Shown in pieces: positions 1-12,005 of a DNA stretch of 64,000 nucleotides (position 1 is the stretch's first letter; every line of letters starts with the position of its first letter). The notes below the pieces were generated by a model. That model did no database searches. It was not told the DNA's origin and worked only from the letters and a program-made list of their open reading frames with translations. The stretch lies in the NCBI GenBank assembly GCA_033398695.1, contig CM065801.1, positions 46,696,358 through 46,760,357 on the forward strand, read 5' to 3'. The position numbers were made by a program, and so were the translations under genes. Source of the DNA: Orobanche coerulescens (lineage: Eukaryota; Streptophyta; Magnoliopsida; Lamiales; Orobanchaceae).

Positions 1-19
1 CTACACTGCCTGTTGACTT

Positions 20-105
20 AGCGCACATTAATCACTTAACGTAGCGTGCGCTAAGTCGCTCCGGTTAGCGTGCGCTAGACAGTAACACTAACGTGCGCTA
101 ATGAC
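20..105 (-). promoter_or_regulatory. small cluster of TAGCGTGCGCTA near-palindromes
   Basis: Three copies of the near-palindrome (on this strand TAGCGTGCGCTA) lie within about 60 bases, downstream of the main array in element sense. The same cluster recurs in the partner LTR at about 7060-7135. What a second, separate cluster inside the LTR does is unknown. Confidence 0.55.
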
Positions 106-765
106 ATGAAGTTGCATGCATTTCAGATACCGATCAACATATGGCGATTATCAAGAACACTAAGTGATTCTAAACCTTGTTCATATCTATCAAAACAACG
201 AAATCCAATATCCTTTAACATATAGGTAATCATCCAACTCTTAATCCAATTCAAATATTCATAGATCATCTTGTTCCTCAAATATCAACATCATGAACAC
301 CAATAGCCCTAACAACACTTCCCTAATCTAACATTACATAGATTAATGATCAACAATGACATCAACATCCACAAAGGAGTAGAAGGATTAACCAAATTAT
401 CTCAAGTAAACGAACTACACAATTCAACCCACACGAATCATATTAATATTATCATACTCCGGTAATCCATCTCATAATCATGCTTGTCAACTTGTTTATG
501 TAATAATCATCGACTCAAGAACATCAACATCCAATCCAAAATAAAATCCAAAGATGAAGAGTAATTACCTTTTTGAAGGAATGGATTGCATACCAAGTTT
601 GAATCCATTTCCAATCGATTATAAGCTTAATATTGTTATGGATGATTAAATCCACCATAATCCAGTGTTTGGAACTTCAAACATCCCTCTAAGAACTCTA
701 TCTATCGATTGCAAGGAGAGAATGGACGAAATGAAGAATAATGGCCAACTACACTGATATATATA

Positions 766-1829
766 GGGATAGGTTCCGGTAGGAAAGCTTTTTCCGTAAG
801 AAATAAGAATGATTTTGGGCCCTTGATCTTTGGTGATTAATGGCTGCGATTTGTGCACGTTGTGCTAAAGAGTTAGCCTAAGTGTGCTACGCGGAATATT
901 TTTGAGGGGATATTTGTGTAATTATACAGATTTTATGTTTGGTATTTCCTACAATCATGGGATTTCATATCCCACTTCTTATCTCTTCCCAAATTTTAGC
1001 ACCTTTGATAATATTGTTTTGATAATTATTGTGATGTCATTTGTGTGATAATTAGCACTTAAATCTGTAAAATTTTGTATTGTTAATACATTGTATTTCT
1101 GTTAATGTTTTAATAGTAGAGTTTAGCATTAAAATGTTATTTGTATTAGCACATTTAATAGGTAATACTAGCACATATGGTATGTAATGCTTGCATAGCA
1201 GTTTATGGGATTTACAAATGGAGTCTTATTGTATTTATTGTATTTTTTTAGTAAATGACGCGAAAATCATTTTGTACCTATACTTGAAAACGAGTATGAT
1301 TATTTATCTTCCAAAAAAATAAAGCACATTACATTGTATCAAAATTGACTGTATTGTACACAATAAAGCATAACAAAAAAATCACATAATTGGAATATAA
1401 CCAGAACCGCACTCTGTTTTCCAATTTGCAGCACACACAAAACAAATGATTAGCACAACAGTTCCGATTTTTAAAAATACAAATCAAATAGAAAAAAAAG
1501 ATAATGTTAGTTTTTAAAAAAATAAAAATAAATACACCAAAAATATAAAATATTTTAACGACTAAAAAATATGAAATCCCATAAAAAATAGATATTAACC
1601 TAAAATATGAAATCCCATGAATATAAAAACTTCCCATGATTTTAGTAACTTCCCATAAGATAAATTAGTCAAATTACATTGGTACCCCCAATAATTAAAT
1701 TCGTTAGCACTCCTAGTTTCCCGTGTTAGCACACCAGAACGAAATCTGGGTCATTAATCTCCAAGGATTAATGGCTTACAATCATTCCTATTTCTTACAC
1801 TTATACCATTTCACTCCATAACCCACCCC
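766..1829. mobile_element. non-coding TIR transposon inside the LARD 3' LTR
   Basis: The partner LTR at 7026-8602 lacks this segment and has a TA microsatellite in its place. The two ends are imperfect inverted repeats of about 80 bp: the left end begins GGGATAGGTT, the right end read in reverse begins GGGGTGGGTT, and both reach GTAAGAAATA about 30 bases in, followed by ATTAATGG-like sequence. The interior is AT-rich without a transposase, so this is a MITE-like, non-autonomous element. Long degenerate TIRs suggest a Mutator-like origin, but no 9-bp target duplication is visible. Only TA flanks both ends, in a TA-rich site. Confidence 0.65.
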
Positions 1830-1846
1830 TATGTTACTGTACATTA

Positions 1847-2347
1847 TTAACGTCCGCTAACATATTCATTTAACGTACGTTACAAGCTTAGCGTGCGCTA
1901 GCTGTCTTTGTTAGCGTGCGCTATCGCAGTCCAGAGGCTACTGCCTAACTGCGTACAATGATTTACGTACGTAATGCCCATGCAATAGCGTACGTAATTG
2001 CCTCTACTTTGCGTACGCAAGCCTTCAACCCTAGCGTGCGCTACTCATAGTTGACTTGCTACAGTCTGTACCTGCCCCCGTGTCCCCACATGCCGAAAGC
2101 TCTGACAAGGATTAGACTCCCTTGGAATGATCTGATGTTAGCGTGCGCTAACAATGTGCATTAGCGTGCGCTCACCCTTCACAACAAACATCTGTTGACC
2201 TTGTCGACACATGCACCGAAAGTGACTGGGTCCACACATAGATTCCTTCTGATCTAGTCTGTACTAGCGTGCACTATCCTTTACCATTAGCATGCGCTAA
2301 ATCTGCACGATAGCGTGCGCTAGGTATGTATATTGGCGTGCGCTAAT
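1847..2347 (-). promoter_or_regulatory. array of about 14 near-palindromic units in the LARD LTR U3
   Basis: About 14 units of the type TAGCGTGCGCTA (TAGCGCACGCTA in element sense), TTTACGTACGTAA and TTTGCGTACGCAA are spread over 500 bp. Arms of about 5 bp flank a 2-bp centre. Between them lie non-repeated spacers and a TTGACTTGCTACAG motif (2051-2064). The array lies in the U3 part of the LTR, upstream of where transcription should begin. Inference: transcription factor binding array. Unit sequence and order are kept in the partner LTR. Confidence 0.7.
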
Positions 2348-2613
2348 ATTGCTACACTTAGCCATTTTCAGCTATTCTTGTCCAACGTCTCGACATACAG
2401 AATACGAACATACGGCATACTACTCCTTCCAATAATATTCTCATATGGTGCACACTATCCTCAAATGCAATTGTCGACCAAGTACGACAATTATACCAAT
2501 ACAGATGTCTCAGTCCTTCAATTGTTTTATCCATACTGTACATATTCCACGCTGTACAATATAACTCGGATAAAATAATATTAAACAACAGTAGTAGAAT
2601 TCCGGATATTACA

Positions 2614-5093
2614 TACTACACCACTTAAAATAAGTTTCGTCCTCGAAACTTGCAATCCGTCATAAAGAAACAAACAAACCGTTCGACCAAAATATTCCGA
2701 AACCATCACGACAACGATCGATCATCATCATTAATGAATAATCAAAATAGTATACTTACAAAGACGCAAGGTCGACAATCTCCTGAGATACTAGCAAGTG
2801 ACTTCAATGTAAAGCCTCAACACGCTTACGATCACAATTCCATGAGTCTTAACAAAATATATCATCTTCGGATGAAATAATCTATCCGTGTCAAATCCTG
2901 TCTGTCTGATCGCACAATCAAGTCCCAATTCTGATACAATTAATAATGCACGATACATCTGAGAAACAACTGCCCAACACAACGACACAAATCCCGAAAC
3001 ATTGGCACAAAATTTGAACGCTCAGATGATCACCAGCAATGATCAACGCATAAATTAACCGAGAAAATATCATTGACATGATAAACTCTAATATGACCAA
3101 TCCAAAGGTCAAAACGCAGCCACGAATATCATCAACATGATAGCCTCCAATATGACCAACCAGAGGTCAAAACACGATCGAGAATACCTTCACACGGTAA
3201 TCTCCAACACGATCAACACAGAACTACAGAAACCGATATACGAACGAATAAAGTCTCAAAACGACACACCAATCACATACAGTGGATCTCAATAAACATA
3301 CCCGATTTGTGAACATACTCCTCGGCATACGAACAACCAATCAAAACCGACGAACATATCCAATCATACATGGAGTGGGAACAACCACTCAATATCCGAA
3401 ACAACTAGCATGGGGGCACCATCCCCAAATCTACACTTACAAAGAAATCATTCAAAAATCACTATGGTAAAATCGCGCTACTACCATACCAATGGAATCA
3501 CAAGGCATATATGTCCCTATTTCACAAAATTCAAGGTTCCAAAATTACATCATGTGCATGAATCTACAACACGCAGCATATTTCTCTTATCCGATAAATC
3601 AACCGATCATCCCTGGATAACCAAATTACCATACTAAAGTTCGAATCTCTTTTCATCGTACCATATGATATATTATCCAGTTCGTGAGTCACACTCATAA
3701 CTTCACCATGATATGTACTACGCACTAAATGCATATGTATATCAACCATGTTTTTAAAACCAGTTTGAGATCATATAGTCTCGTCAAGAAGACAAATTTT
3801 CGAAAGTTCTTTCAAAAATTTCAAATCTCAAAACATAACTTTTGGTAAGACCACAAAATCAATTTTCGAAAAATTAAATTGGCTCGCTGGTGCCAAGTAT
3901 TCGATAACAGTTTCCTTCGAATCCACACGATTTCGAAGTTTTAAAATGAAAACTATGCAAATGATTGACCACATCCATACTCCTGTATATCAATTCGGCT
4001 CATCACTAATATCCAGTGATATTCCATCGTAAAACCACACGATAGAGTTCCAAAATCTCAATATATAAATTCCGTTAAAAACTCTTTTTTCCTCATATGG
4101 CTCGCAACGTCGACCATTATCCCATTCTTGATCACCTCAACTATGCTATGGCAAAACATGGAAACAAATCAACACAGTGAAAGACTTCCCGAGAAGTTTC
4201 ATTTGAACAAGTAACCCAAAACCACGAAAGGCAGAAACGAAATCCATAAACGATTGATAAAGTGTTTTACAATTCTCGAGAGTTTTAGAAAACATGAAAA
4301 AGCCCTTTTTGAAACATTAGGTCTCAGCCTAAATCCCGTTCCACATTACAAGAAGTTTAAAAAGTAGAAAAACCCTTTTCGGACCTCAAGTCCTGAGTTA
4401 CAAAACTATTCAAAATCGATTGGGTCTCGGCCCAAAAATCATTTTCCGTAAAACATTCGTAGAACATTCATTTTGAAAAGTATCATTTTCAAATGCTCAA
4501 AAACAGTTTCATATATCACAAAATGAACTATCATGACTACCTGTTCAACAATCCACAGTCCTTCTCCCGAATACACAATTCCGTTCCAAAACTTAACCGA
4601 CATATTGATTTCCAAAATCATAACTTCTCAAGATCATAAATACTGTCCCAACCCTATCACCTTATACCGTAAGGCATAGTATTCTGCTGAATCTCAAAGC
4701 ATATCAACTTAGAACGGCAATAAATCTCAATGCAATTCAAGAATCCAAATACTTACAGATCGTGAAGCCGACGATTCCCCGTTATACTGGCACATGTATC
4801 GACTCTAAAAAATACTCGACACAGACATTTACAAAACACTCATTTTGCAAACTCAGTTCAACTCGAGAACACAACACAGCTCTATCTGAAGAAACACGTT
4901 AACATCATTTAGAAAAGTTTACAACAACCTCAGTACTACACTGGTAAATCACATAACGCACAAGCCCGAGTGAACAACAAAACCCCAGAGCTCAAACATT
5001 TGTCAACCGACAACTCGAATGACACAACAAAAGTACGACCCAACTCGACCCGACTACCTAGGTTTTCTCAACCTAAGCTCTGATGCCATATTC
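2614..5093 (-). mobile_element. non-coding internal region of the LARD
   Basis: About 2.5 kb between the two long LTRs. On the minus strand it begins with a tRNA primer site next to the LTR (5077-5088) and ends with GTTTCGAGGACGAAAC and a purine-rich tract against the 3' LTR. No gag, protease, RT or integrase motif is found in any frame, and the longest ORFs are under 85 codons. This is the layout of a large retrotransposon derivative (LARD): very long LTRs with a non-coding centre, mobilised by proteins of relatives. The bases beside the PBS resemble the start of element A's internal region, so the two are related. Confidence 0.7.
5077..5088 (-). other. primer binding site, initiator tRNA-Met type
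   Basis: On the minus strand TGGCATCAGAGC lies five bases after the LTR end (TGTTACA at 5100-5094). It matches the usual plant TGGTATCAGAGC, complementary to the 3' end of initiator tRNA-Met, with one change. Confidence 0.8.
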
Positions 5094-6150
5094 TGTAACA
5101 CACCTAGAGCCATCCCAAAATATTACAGCGCCATGGGCCCCGAGATGGAACCCACAAGACTGAAGGAAATTTTCGCAAACATTTACAAATGCCCAAGAGG
5201 CCAACGACGGTACTATCTTAAAAACATTCGAAGACTTAATAAAATCTATTTATCAAAACCGTCGTAAAAATCTCATTTGAAACCACAAGGCCCGAAATGC
5301 CAAAATTCAACAGTTTAAAAACATACGTTAAGCTATCGCTTACACGTACCGACAGAATAGATTAGAAAACGATTGTCAAAGTAACCCAAGTTACCAGATA
5401 CCAAAAGACAATTTAAAAATACTCACGCAGTGGGAAAAGACAAACAATTAAAATACTCTAGCAGCGGAATACAAGAACTAATCAGGAACTCAATACACCA
5501 ATACATGTCCTAGCCAGTATACTCCGGGAAGCTCATCTCTCCACGACCGCTACAAGCTTGATAATCCAAGAACCTAAAAAGAAAGCCCACGACGGGGTCA
5601 GCCATAATATCAACAATGATAACCATCACATCACGTCAATAATTACATACCAATGAAAGTACTAAGTAAGAATATGACAAATATAATCTTACCGCCATAA
5701 CTTTACCAACTCATGATAATAATTACCAAAGTTCACATCTCGTATCCTTTCAACAACACAATAAGCTCGTACCGAAAAATATGTATTGTATCTCAACAAT
5801 ACCCAAGGTTCTCAAAACATTATCATAACTCACTGTTACGAAATCTACTAACTCTGTCTAATCCAATCCATCGGGTAACATCGTCAGATCTCAACACAAT
5901 AATCGATTGTCCATCAAAAAAATACCAAAGGAAATATGGAACATACCTCAAGATATGAAATGCCACGACGAAAATCACGTCAGTCTAATCCAAGATCAGA
6001 TCAACACAACATACGAACACGGTCCTAACACAAGACCTACAAATGCATACTCATATGACAACGTCAATATGCTCACATCGATAACAACAATGTATACTTA
6101 TGGCAAACCCATAATATACATATGCACAATAACAATCAACACCTGGTAAT

Positions 6151-6298
6151 CCAACGATCCAGCGCACACAGCTATAGATCCCCATGATGATCCTGTCGCA
6201 CCAACGCATGGTGGCATTACCTGTCCAACGATCTAGCACACACATCTATAGGTATCCCATGTTGATCCCGTCGGACCAACACATGGTGGACATATGAC
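6151..6298. repeat. two tandem copies of a 74-bp unit
   Basis: Units begin at 6151 and 6225 with CCAACGATC and end with CCAACNCATGGTGG. They differ at scattered sites. The repeat lies in the downstream part of the LARD LTR. Another tandem duplication occupies a comparable part of element E (63333-63468). Confidence 0.7.
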
Positions 6299-7779
6299 AA
6301 CAATGCACAACCTCACAAAACAACATTACACAATGTACGACAACAACAATGCACAAATGCATGACAACAACGATACATGAATGTACCACAACATGATCGA
6401 CACAAATGACAAAAATGATTAAAATACTTGCTCCGAGTCCTTTGAGACCAATCTTGATATCTAAACCATCACCAACCATTATTCTGAATATTCAACGATC
6501 CAAAATGTCACGGACGGTAGAGAATTCACGTCTTCGTCTATACCACAATGTATCTTCGATGCCAAGTATACCAACAACAAATGTAAATCATATACATTAT
6601 GATTTAATTCCGAGACTCGAATACAACTTATAATCCCAAATCTCCTGTGATTACGATTATAAATATTGCTATACGAATTATAAACGAATGAAACGGAAAC
6701 CATTCATTAAATATTATAAACTGAGCAAGTAATAACTTTCCTCGATACCGATGAAGTCGTTACAAAATCCTTGTCGTCATCTACGCACTCCTCATCCCCG
6801 ACCAAAGTAATCTACGAACATTCTCGAACATGACTGCAACGCATGGTTCTAATCACCGATCAATAATCTCAACCTATTACAATAATCGATAAACAATAAG
6901 TTCGATAACAATCAACAATCGATATAACCAATTCACAAACCCAATGGCTCAACAATATCTCAATTAACCACAAGTCTGATCAACCCAACTTAAACGATCA
7001 CGAATTCATAACCGAAACAGGATATACTACACTGCCTGTTGACTTAGTGCACATTAATCAGTTAACGTAGCGTGCGCTAAGTCGCTCCCGTTAGCGTGCG
7101 CTAGCTAGTAACACTAGCGTGCGCTAATGACATGCAGTTGCATGCATTTCAGATACCGATCAACATATGGCGATTATCAAGAACACTAAGTGATTCTAAA
7201 CCATGTTCATAGCTATCAAAACAACAAAATCCAATATCCTTTAACATATAGGTAATCATCTAACTCTTAATCCAATTCATATATTCATATATCATCTTCT
7301 TCCTCAAATATCAACATCATGAACACCAATAGCCCTAACAACACTTCCCTAATCTAACATTACAGAGATTAATCATCAACAATGACATCAACATCCGCAA
7401 AGGATGAGAAGGATTAACCAACTTATCTCAAGAAAACGAACTACACAATTCAACCCACATGAATCATATTAATATTATCATACTCCGGTAATCCATCTCA
7501 TAATCATGCTTGTCAGATTGTTTATGTAATAATCATCAACTCAAGAACATCAACATCCAATCCAAAACAAAATCCAAAGATGAAGAGTAATTGCCTTTTT
7601 GAGGGAATAGATTGAATCCCAAGTTTGAATCAGTTTCCAATCGATTCCAAGCTTAATATTGTTATGGATGATTAACTCCACCATAATCCAGTGTTTGGAA
7701 CTTCAAACATCCCTCTAAGAACTCTCTTTATTGGTTGCAAGGAGAGATTGGACGAAATGAAGAATAATGGCCAACTGCA

Positions 7780-7782
<3 letters not shown>

Positions 7783-7815
<33 letters not shown>
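7783..7815. repeat. (TA)n microsatellite
   Basis: About 16 TA units between the palindrome array and the leader of the LARD 5' LTR. It marks the site that the TIR transposon occupies in the other LTR (766-1829). It may double as the TATA region. Confidence 0.9.
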
Positions 7816-7817
<2 letters not shown>

Positions 7818-7828
7818 ACATTATTAAC

Positions 7829-8330
7829 GTACGCTAACATCTTCATTTAACGTACGTTACAAGCTTAGCGTGCGCTAGCTGTCTTTGTTAGCGTGCGCTA
7901 TCGCAGTCCAGAGGCTACTGCCTAACTGCATACAATGATTTACGTACGTAATGCCCATGCAATAGCGTACGTAATTTCCTCTACTTAGCGTACGCAAGCC
8001 TTCAACCCTAGCGTGCGCCACTCATAGTTGACTTGCTACAGTCTTCACCTACCCTCGTGTCCCCACATGCCGAAAGCTCTGACAAGGATAAGATTCCCTT
8101 TGGACCGATCTAATGTTAGCGTGCGCTAACAATGTGCATTAGCGTGCGCTAACCCTTCACAACAAACATCCGTTGACCTTGTCGGCACACGCATCGAAAG
8201 TGACTGGGTCCACACATAGATTCCTTCTGATCTGGTCTGTACTAGCGTGCGCTATCCTTTACCATTAGCGTGCGCTAAACCTGCACGATAGCGTGTGCTA
8301 GGCATGTATATTAGCATGCGCTAATAATGC
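7829..8330 (-). promoter_or_regulatory. array of near-palindromic units, LARD 5' LTR
   Basis: Same order of about 14 units as 1847-2347, for example TTAGCGTGCGCTAA, TTTACGTACGTAA and TAGCGTACGCAA, with the TTGACTTGCTACA motif at 8028-8040. It lies just upstream of the TA-rich promoter region of this LTR. Confidence 0.7.
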
Positions 8331-8602
8331 TACACTTAGCCATTTTCAAGTATTCTTGTCCAACGTCTCGACATACAGAATACGAACATACGGCATACCA
8401 AATACACATACTCCTTCCAATAATATTCTCATATGGTACACACTATCCTCAAATGCAATTGTCGACCAAGTACGACAATTATACCAATACAGATGCCTCA
8501 GTCATTTAATTGTTTTATCCATACTGTATAGATTCCACGATGTACAATATAACTCGGATAAAATAATATTAAACAACAGTAGTAGAAGTTCCGGATATTA
8601 CA

Positions 8603-9430
8603 CCTGTCCACTCAGACTACTGCAGAACTTCCAAGATAACTTATAAGGGCTCACCTCCCTTATCACATCTAAAGGCCTCGATGATGTTGGAGAGTTCACA
8701 TCAAAAAGTATTTGATGTTTATTGCATGATAGAAATCAATGAATATTATCTCGTCCCATGTGCATATGCAAACAGTCTCACATAAACCACAGTCGAAAGA
8801 ATATGTATGGTGATTATTTCATTGGTTCTGCACATCAATTTGCATATTTTGCCTGGAATTATGCAATATTGCACGCAACTCTACTTAAATCGTTCATTCT
8901 TAGACCTTTTGCTAACCAATTAGTTTATGCGTACCAGTTGGTAACTGGATAGCCTGATTTTTGTATTTTGGACCCAAACGGACTTGAGTGCCAATTGCGC
9001 ATATTTGGTTACACATTATATGTGCCTTATGCACCCCACAGCGCATCGGTCTTTAGAAACATTTAGGTACTCACGTTGGATAAAAATCTCCAGACGTTTA
9101 TCCAGTATTTGGAACCTTCACAGTGATCTCTTTACCGCACGATTTGCGGATTGTCACTTTAATGAGACAACCTTCCCGTCGTTAGGGGGAGGAGGGAAAA
9201 TGTAATATCTAGGGGAACGACAGAAATTGTCTTGGTATGCCCCCACTTTGTCTCATTATGATCCCCGAACTTCACAATGTTCCCCGAACTTCACAATGTT
9301 ACCGTGAAGCACAAAGAACACTCGATCTTCAGGATGTAGCAGATTCGATGCCTAATGCATTTACTGATATCGTTCAAGTGACAAGATCTCACATTATAGC
9401 TGCAAATGTGCCTGTAAGGTAGAAGTCCCC
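8603..9430 (+). pseudogene. copia integrase C-terminal fragment
   Basis: Broken reading frames contain strings typical of the copia integrase C-terminal region: an AILHA-like stretch near 8850-8880, LRIFGYTLYVP (8993-9030) and DLFTARFADCHFNETTFPSLGG (8 to 22 residues matched in pieces, 9122-9190). Integrase inserts the cDNA into the chromosome. The catalytic core lies upstream and is largely unreadable here. Several stops in every frame, so no product is expected. Confidence 0.7.
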
Positions 9431-9829
9431 TGTAAGGGGCACATCACCAATGAACCGGGTGATGCAACTGCACCTGGTGGAGGTGTGGTTGAGGTCGTGG
9501 CTCCCTGCGAAGGAAAGGGTGGAAGCCACATGGTTCGACTAAATACTCACCCAAGTAAGAGGTTGAGTATGGCAGAAATTCACATGTTAACCCTCAATGA
9601 ACTCGTTTCATGAGATCATGCTTGATTTTATTATGTCAATGATTCATGACGAGGGGGACGCCCCGAAGATATGATTCATAAAATCAAGAATCTCGATGAA
9701 ACTATGAGGGTGTGGCCTGATCAACCACCCACTTTGATGACATGTCATGAATCATAAAGTAGGATGAGGTTGAACCTCGCTCAGGTGGATGAAATCAACA
9801 TAGAGCTGATTGGCCTATAAGAAAAACAT

Positions 9830-11040
9830 TCCAGGTAGAACTAGATTCTCCGACAAAGAGACATGTATTTGGTGTAGGTAGTGCTAACCTAACCAAGTGT
9901 AAAGCCTGAAGGACATAATCGAGCCTTTGCCATAAAGCTTTGTAAGAATAATAGAGTCCTAATGTACAAGGTTCACGAAGTAATGCTTCTCACAATGCCC
10001 TAGAATGGATTACGATGAAATGTACTCCCACGTATACGTATCCGCTATTTAATTAGTGTAGTAATTTCCAAGGGACTGGAAATGCAGCCAATAGACATGG
10101 TTACTATGTATCTCTATGGGGATTTAGATACGGAGACATATATGGAAGTGCCCGATGGCATTTCATTACCCAAATCAAGTGACCCTAGACCACAGAGTGC
10201 GTATGCAATTTGATTGAAATGCTCAACTTTACGGTTTTGAAGCAATCGTTAAGGATGTGGTATAACCGTCTAAGTGACTACTTGATTGGGAAGGGATAAA
10301 AGAACGATGAATTGTGTCCCTGCATCTTCACAAATAAGTTTCGGATTCACGATCATCGCAATGTATGCCAATGACATAAACATAATCAGTCTTGATGAAA
10401 TAAGAGAAACCACCGGATACTGGAAATCTGAGTTTGAGATGAAAGATCTTGGGAAAACTCGGTTCTGTCGAGGCATTGACATAGAACATCGAGTTTGTGG
10501 AATTTATTACACCGGTCTGCCTATGTCCAGAAGATTATCAGGCACTTTAATATGGACAAGGTAAACCCGACTAGCACCCCATGATAGGTCGAATATTTGG
10601 ATGCAAAGGAAAGATCCATTTCGTCTAAAGGAAAGTGACAAAGAGCTTTGGGAGCTGAAATTCCCTACTTGAGTGCAATAGCGCATTATTGTACTTGGCT
10701 CAATGTACACGACCTGATATCACTTCTCAGTTAATTCGCTGACTAGATTTAGTTCAGCATCGACGCAACATCAATGGAATGGTATCAAGAATATCTTCTG
10801 ATACTTAAAAGAAACCATTGATTTGGGACTATTCTTTCCCTACAAGCAGGCAAAAGAAGCTACTTACGAAAAGGCAAATGCTAAAGTAAATGCTGGTGCC
10901 GAAGCAACTACCACAAAGTATGTGTTGGTATGACTTGCTTATGTTTTGGAATCGACTGTGCAAACCCCTTTTGGCTACCTCCTCGAATCACGACAAGATT
11001 ATTGCTTTGCATGAATCAGTCCGTGAGTATACATGATTAA
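9830..11040 (+). pseudogene. copia reverse transcriptase / RNase H remnant
   Basis: Fragments in shifting frames read as copia RT: KALYG-like and MWYNRLSDYLIGKG (10257-10298), then an open stretch at 10286-10564 with SEFEMKDLGKTRF. The catalytic YVDD box reads YAND (10364-10375), so one of its aspartates is lost. RNase H side motifs follow as YLDA, AQCTRPDI and YLKETIDLGLF in other frames. RT copies element RNA to cDNA; this copy cannot. It is kept in order with the integrase piece upstream and the LTR downstream. Confidence 0.7.
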
Positions 11041-11189
11041 GAACTATCATTCTACACTTGTGAGGAACTAGTGGTTAAGTACTACCACTGATGAGCATAC
11101 TTATATTTATGAACATGATGTAACTTGTAAATCCCCTTGATTGATGGAATGATCATAACGGGAAATATGTGAGATATAATGGAACATAC

Positions 11190-11832
11190 TTACATATGTT
11201 GCACTCTTTTCCTTAGACCAAGGTTTATTTTTCCCACTGAGTTTTGTTACTTGGCAAGGGTTTTTAACGAGGCAATGGTATATGAATGTAAGTATTAGGG
11301 GGAGATGTAGATTTTTCCAACTCTGGAGATCGATGTAAAGATCACAAGGAAATGATGATTATAAAGAAACTTAATCACATGGGTTGTACTCTTTTCTTTG
11401 ACCAATGTTCATTTTCACCCATTGGGTTTTGTTACTTGGCGAAGTTTTTAATGAGGCAACGACTACTTGATTGATGTACAAATCAGGGGGAAATGTAGAC
11501 TTGAAAGGGATTCTTACATCCACACCGTACGTTATACTCTTTTCCTTCCAAGGATTCTTTTTCACACAGGGTTTTTATCACTTGGAAAAGTTTTTAACGA
11601 GGTAACAAGATGTACGATTTTAAGGATCGATGGAATGGTCACCATAGTAGCGTTATGATTAATGTAACGATCATATGAGAGGATAGATTCAAAGGACGAA
11701 GTCTAAACTTGATGTGTCTAGATGTTGTACTCTTTTTCCTACGATCAAGATATTTTTTCCACTGAATTTTTGCTTGAAGAGGTTTTAACGAGGCAACACG
11801 ACATGCGCTTGTAGACTAGGCACAAGGGGGAG
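11190..11832 (+). repeat. four degenerate tandem modules before the copia 3' LTR
   Basis: Four modules of about 150-190 bp each contain a GTTGTACTCTTTT-like string, a CCCACTG-GTTTT-like string and TTTTTAACGAGGCAAC (at about 11263, 11446, 11591 and 11783). Each is followed by a G-rich tract such as AGGGGGAGATGTAG. The last ends in CAAGGGGGAG, the likely polypurine tract. Non-coding. Confidence 0.7.
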
Positions 11833-12005
11833 TGTTAAAGTAATAATACCTAATGTGTGCCTAAGTCGGTTAGTTTACGGGCTTTCCTAGTTAGGGTAGG
11901 CTTAGGTCTGCTTGTATGTATTTCTCCCTATTTAAAGGGATGCCATCAATGAAATAATACACAGTCTTTGCCCTACTTTCTGTCTCAGTTATTTTCCCTT
12001 CAACG
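11833..12005 (+). repeat. short copia 3' LTR
   Basis: About 173 bp, starting TGTTAAAGTAATAATACC right after the polypurine tract and ending in TTCAAC near 12004. It includes a TATTTAAA-like box (about 11929) and AATGAAATAATAC. Such a short LTR fits small-LTR copia lineages. The partner LTR is not in the window. Confidence 0.7.

Larger units (their letters stand above)
1..2613 (-). mobile_element. 3' LTR of a gypsy-like LARD (cut by the window edge)
   Basis: Minus-strand LTR starting TGTAATATCCGG at 2613, directly after a polypurine-rich tract and the string GTTTCGAGGACGAAAC that commonly precedes gypsy 3' LTRs. Bases 1-765 and 1830-2613 repeat at 7026-8602 with only scattered differences, which identifies the pair of LTRs. 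The remaining, roughly 1.9 kb, distal part lies before the window. This copy differs from its partner mainly by a 1.06-kb insertion (766-1829). No coding potential is apparent; the short ORFs are chance. Confidence 0.8.
5094..8602 (-). mobile_element. 5' LTR of the LARD (3.5 kb)
   Basis: Complete LTR on the minus strand, from TGTAATATCCGG at 8602 to a TGTTACA end at 5094, followed by the primer site. At 3509 bp it is longer than the internal region. In element order it holds a palindrome array (8330-7829), a TA microsatellite where a TATA box would sit, a CT-rich leader, a second small palindrome cluster, a 74-bp tandem duplication and an AT-rich tail. No ORF of note. It abuts decayed copia sequence at 8603, so the LARD probably jumped into that copia; the matching flank is before the window. 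Confidence 0.75.
8603..12005 (+). mobile_element. decayed Ty1/copia element, 3' half only
   Basis: Plus-strand remnant in the order integrase C-terminus, RT, RNase H, repeated 3' non-coding block, polypurine tract, short 3' LTR. The 5' half is missing because the LARD ends exactly at its left edge; it should resume before the window. The right edge lies within the 3' LTR of the host gypsy element. Many stops and frameshifts make it a long-dead copy. Confidence 0.75.

Noticed and set aside
9237..9422. Possible short secreted protein ORF
   Set aside because: The region lines up with the copia integrase-RT linker read in a shifted frame.
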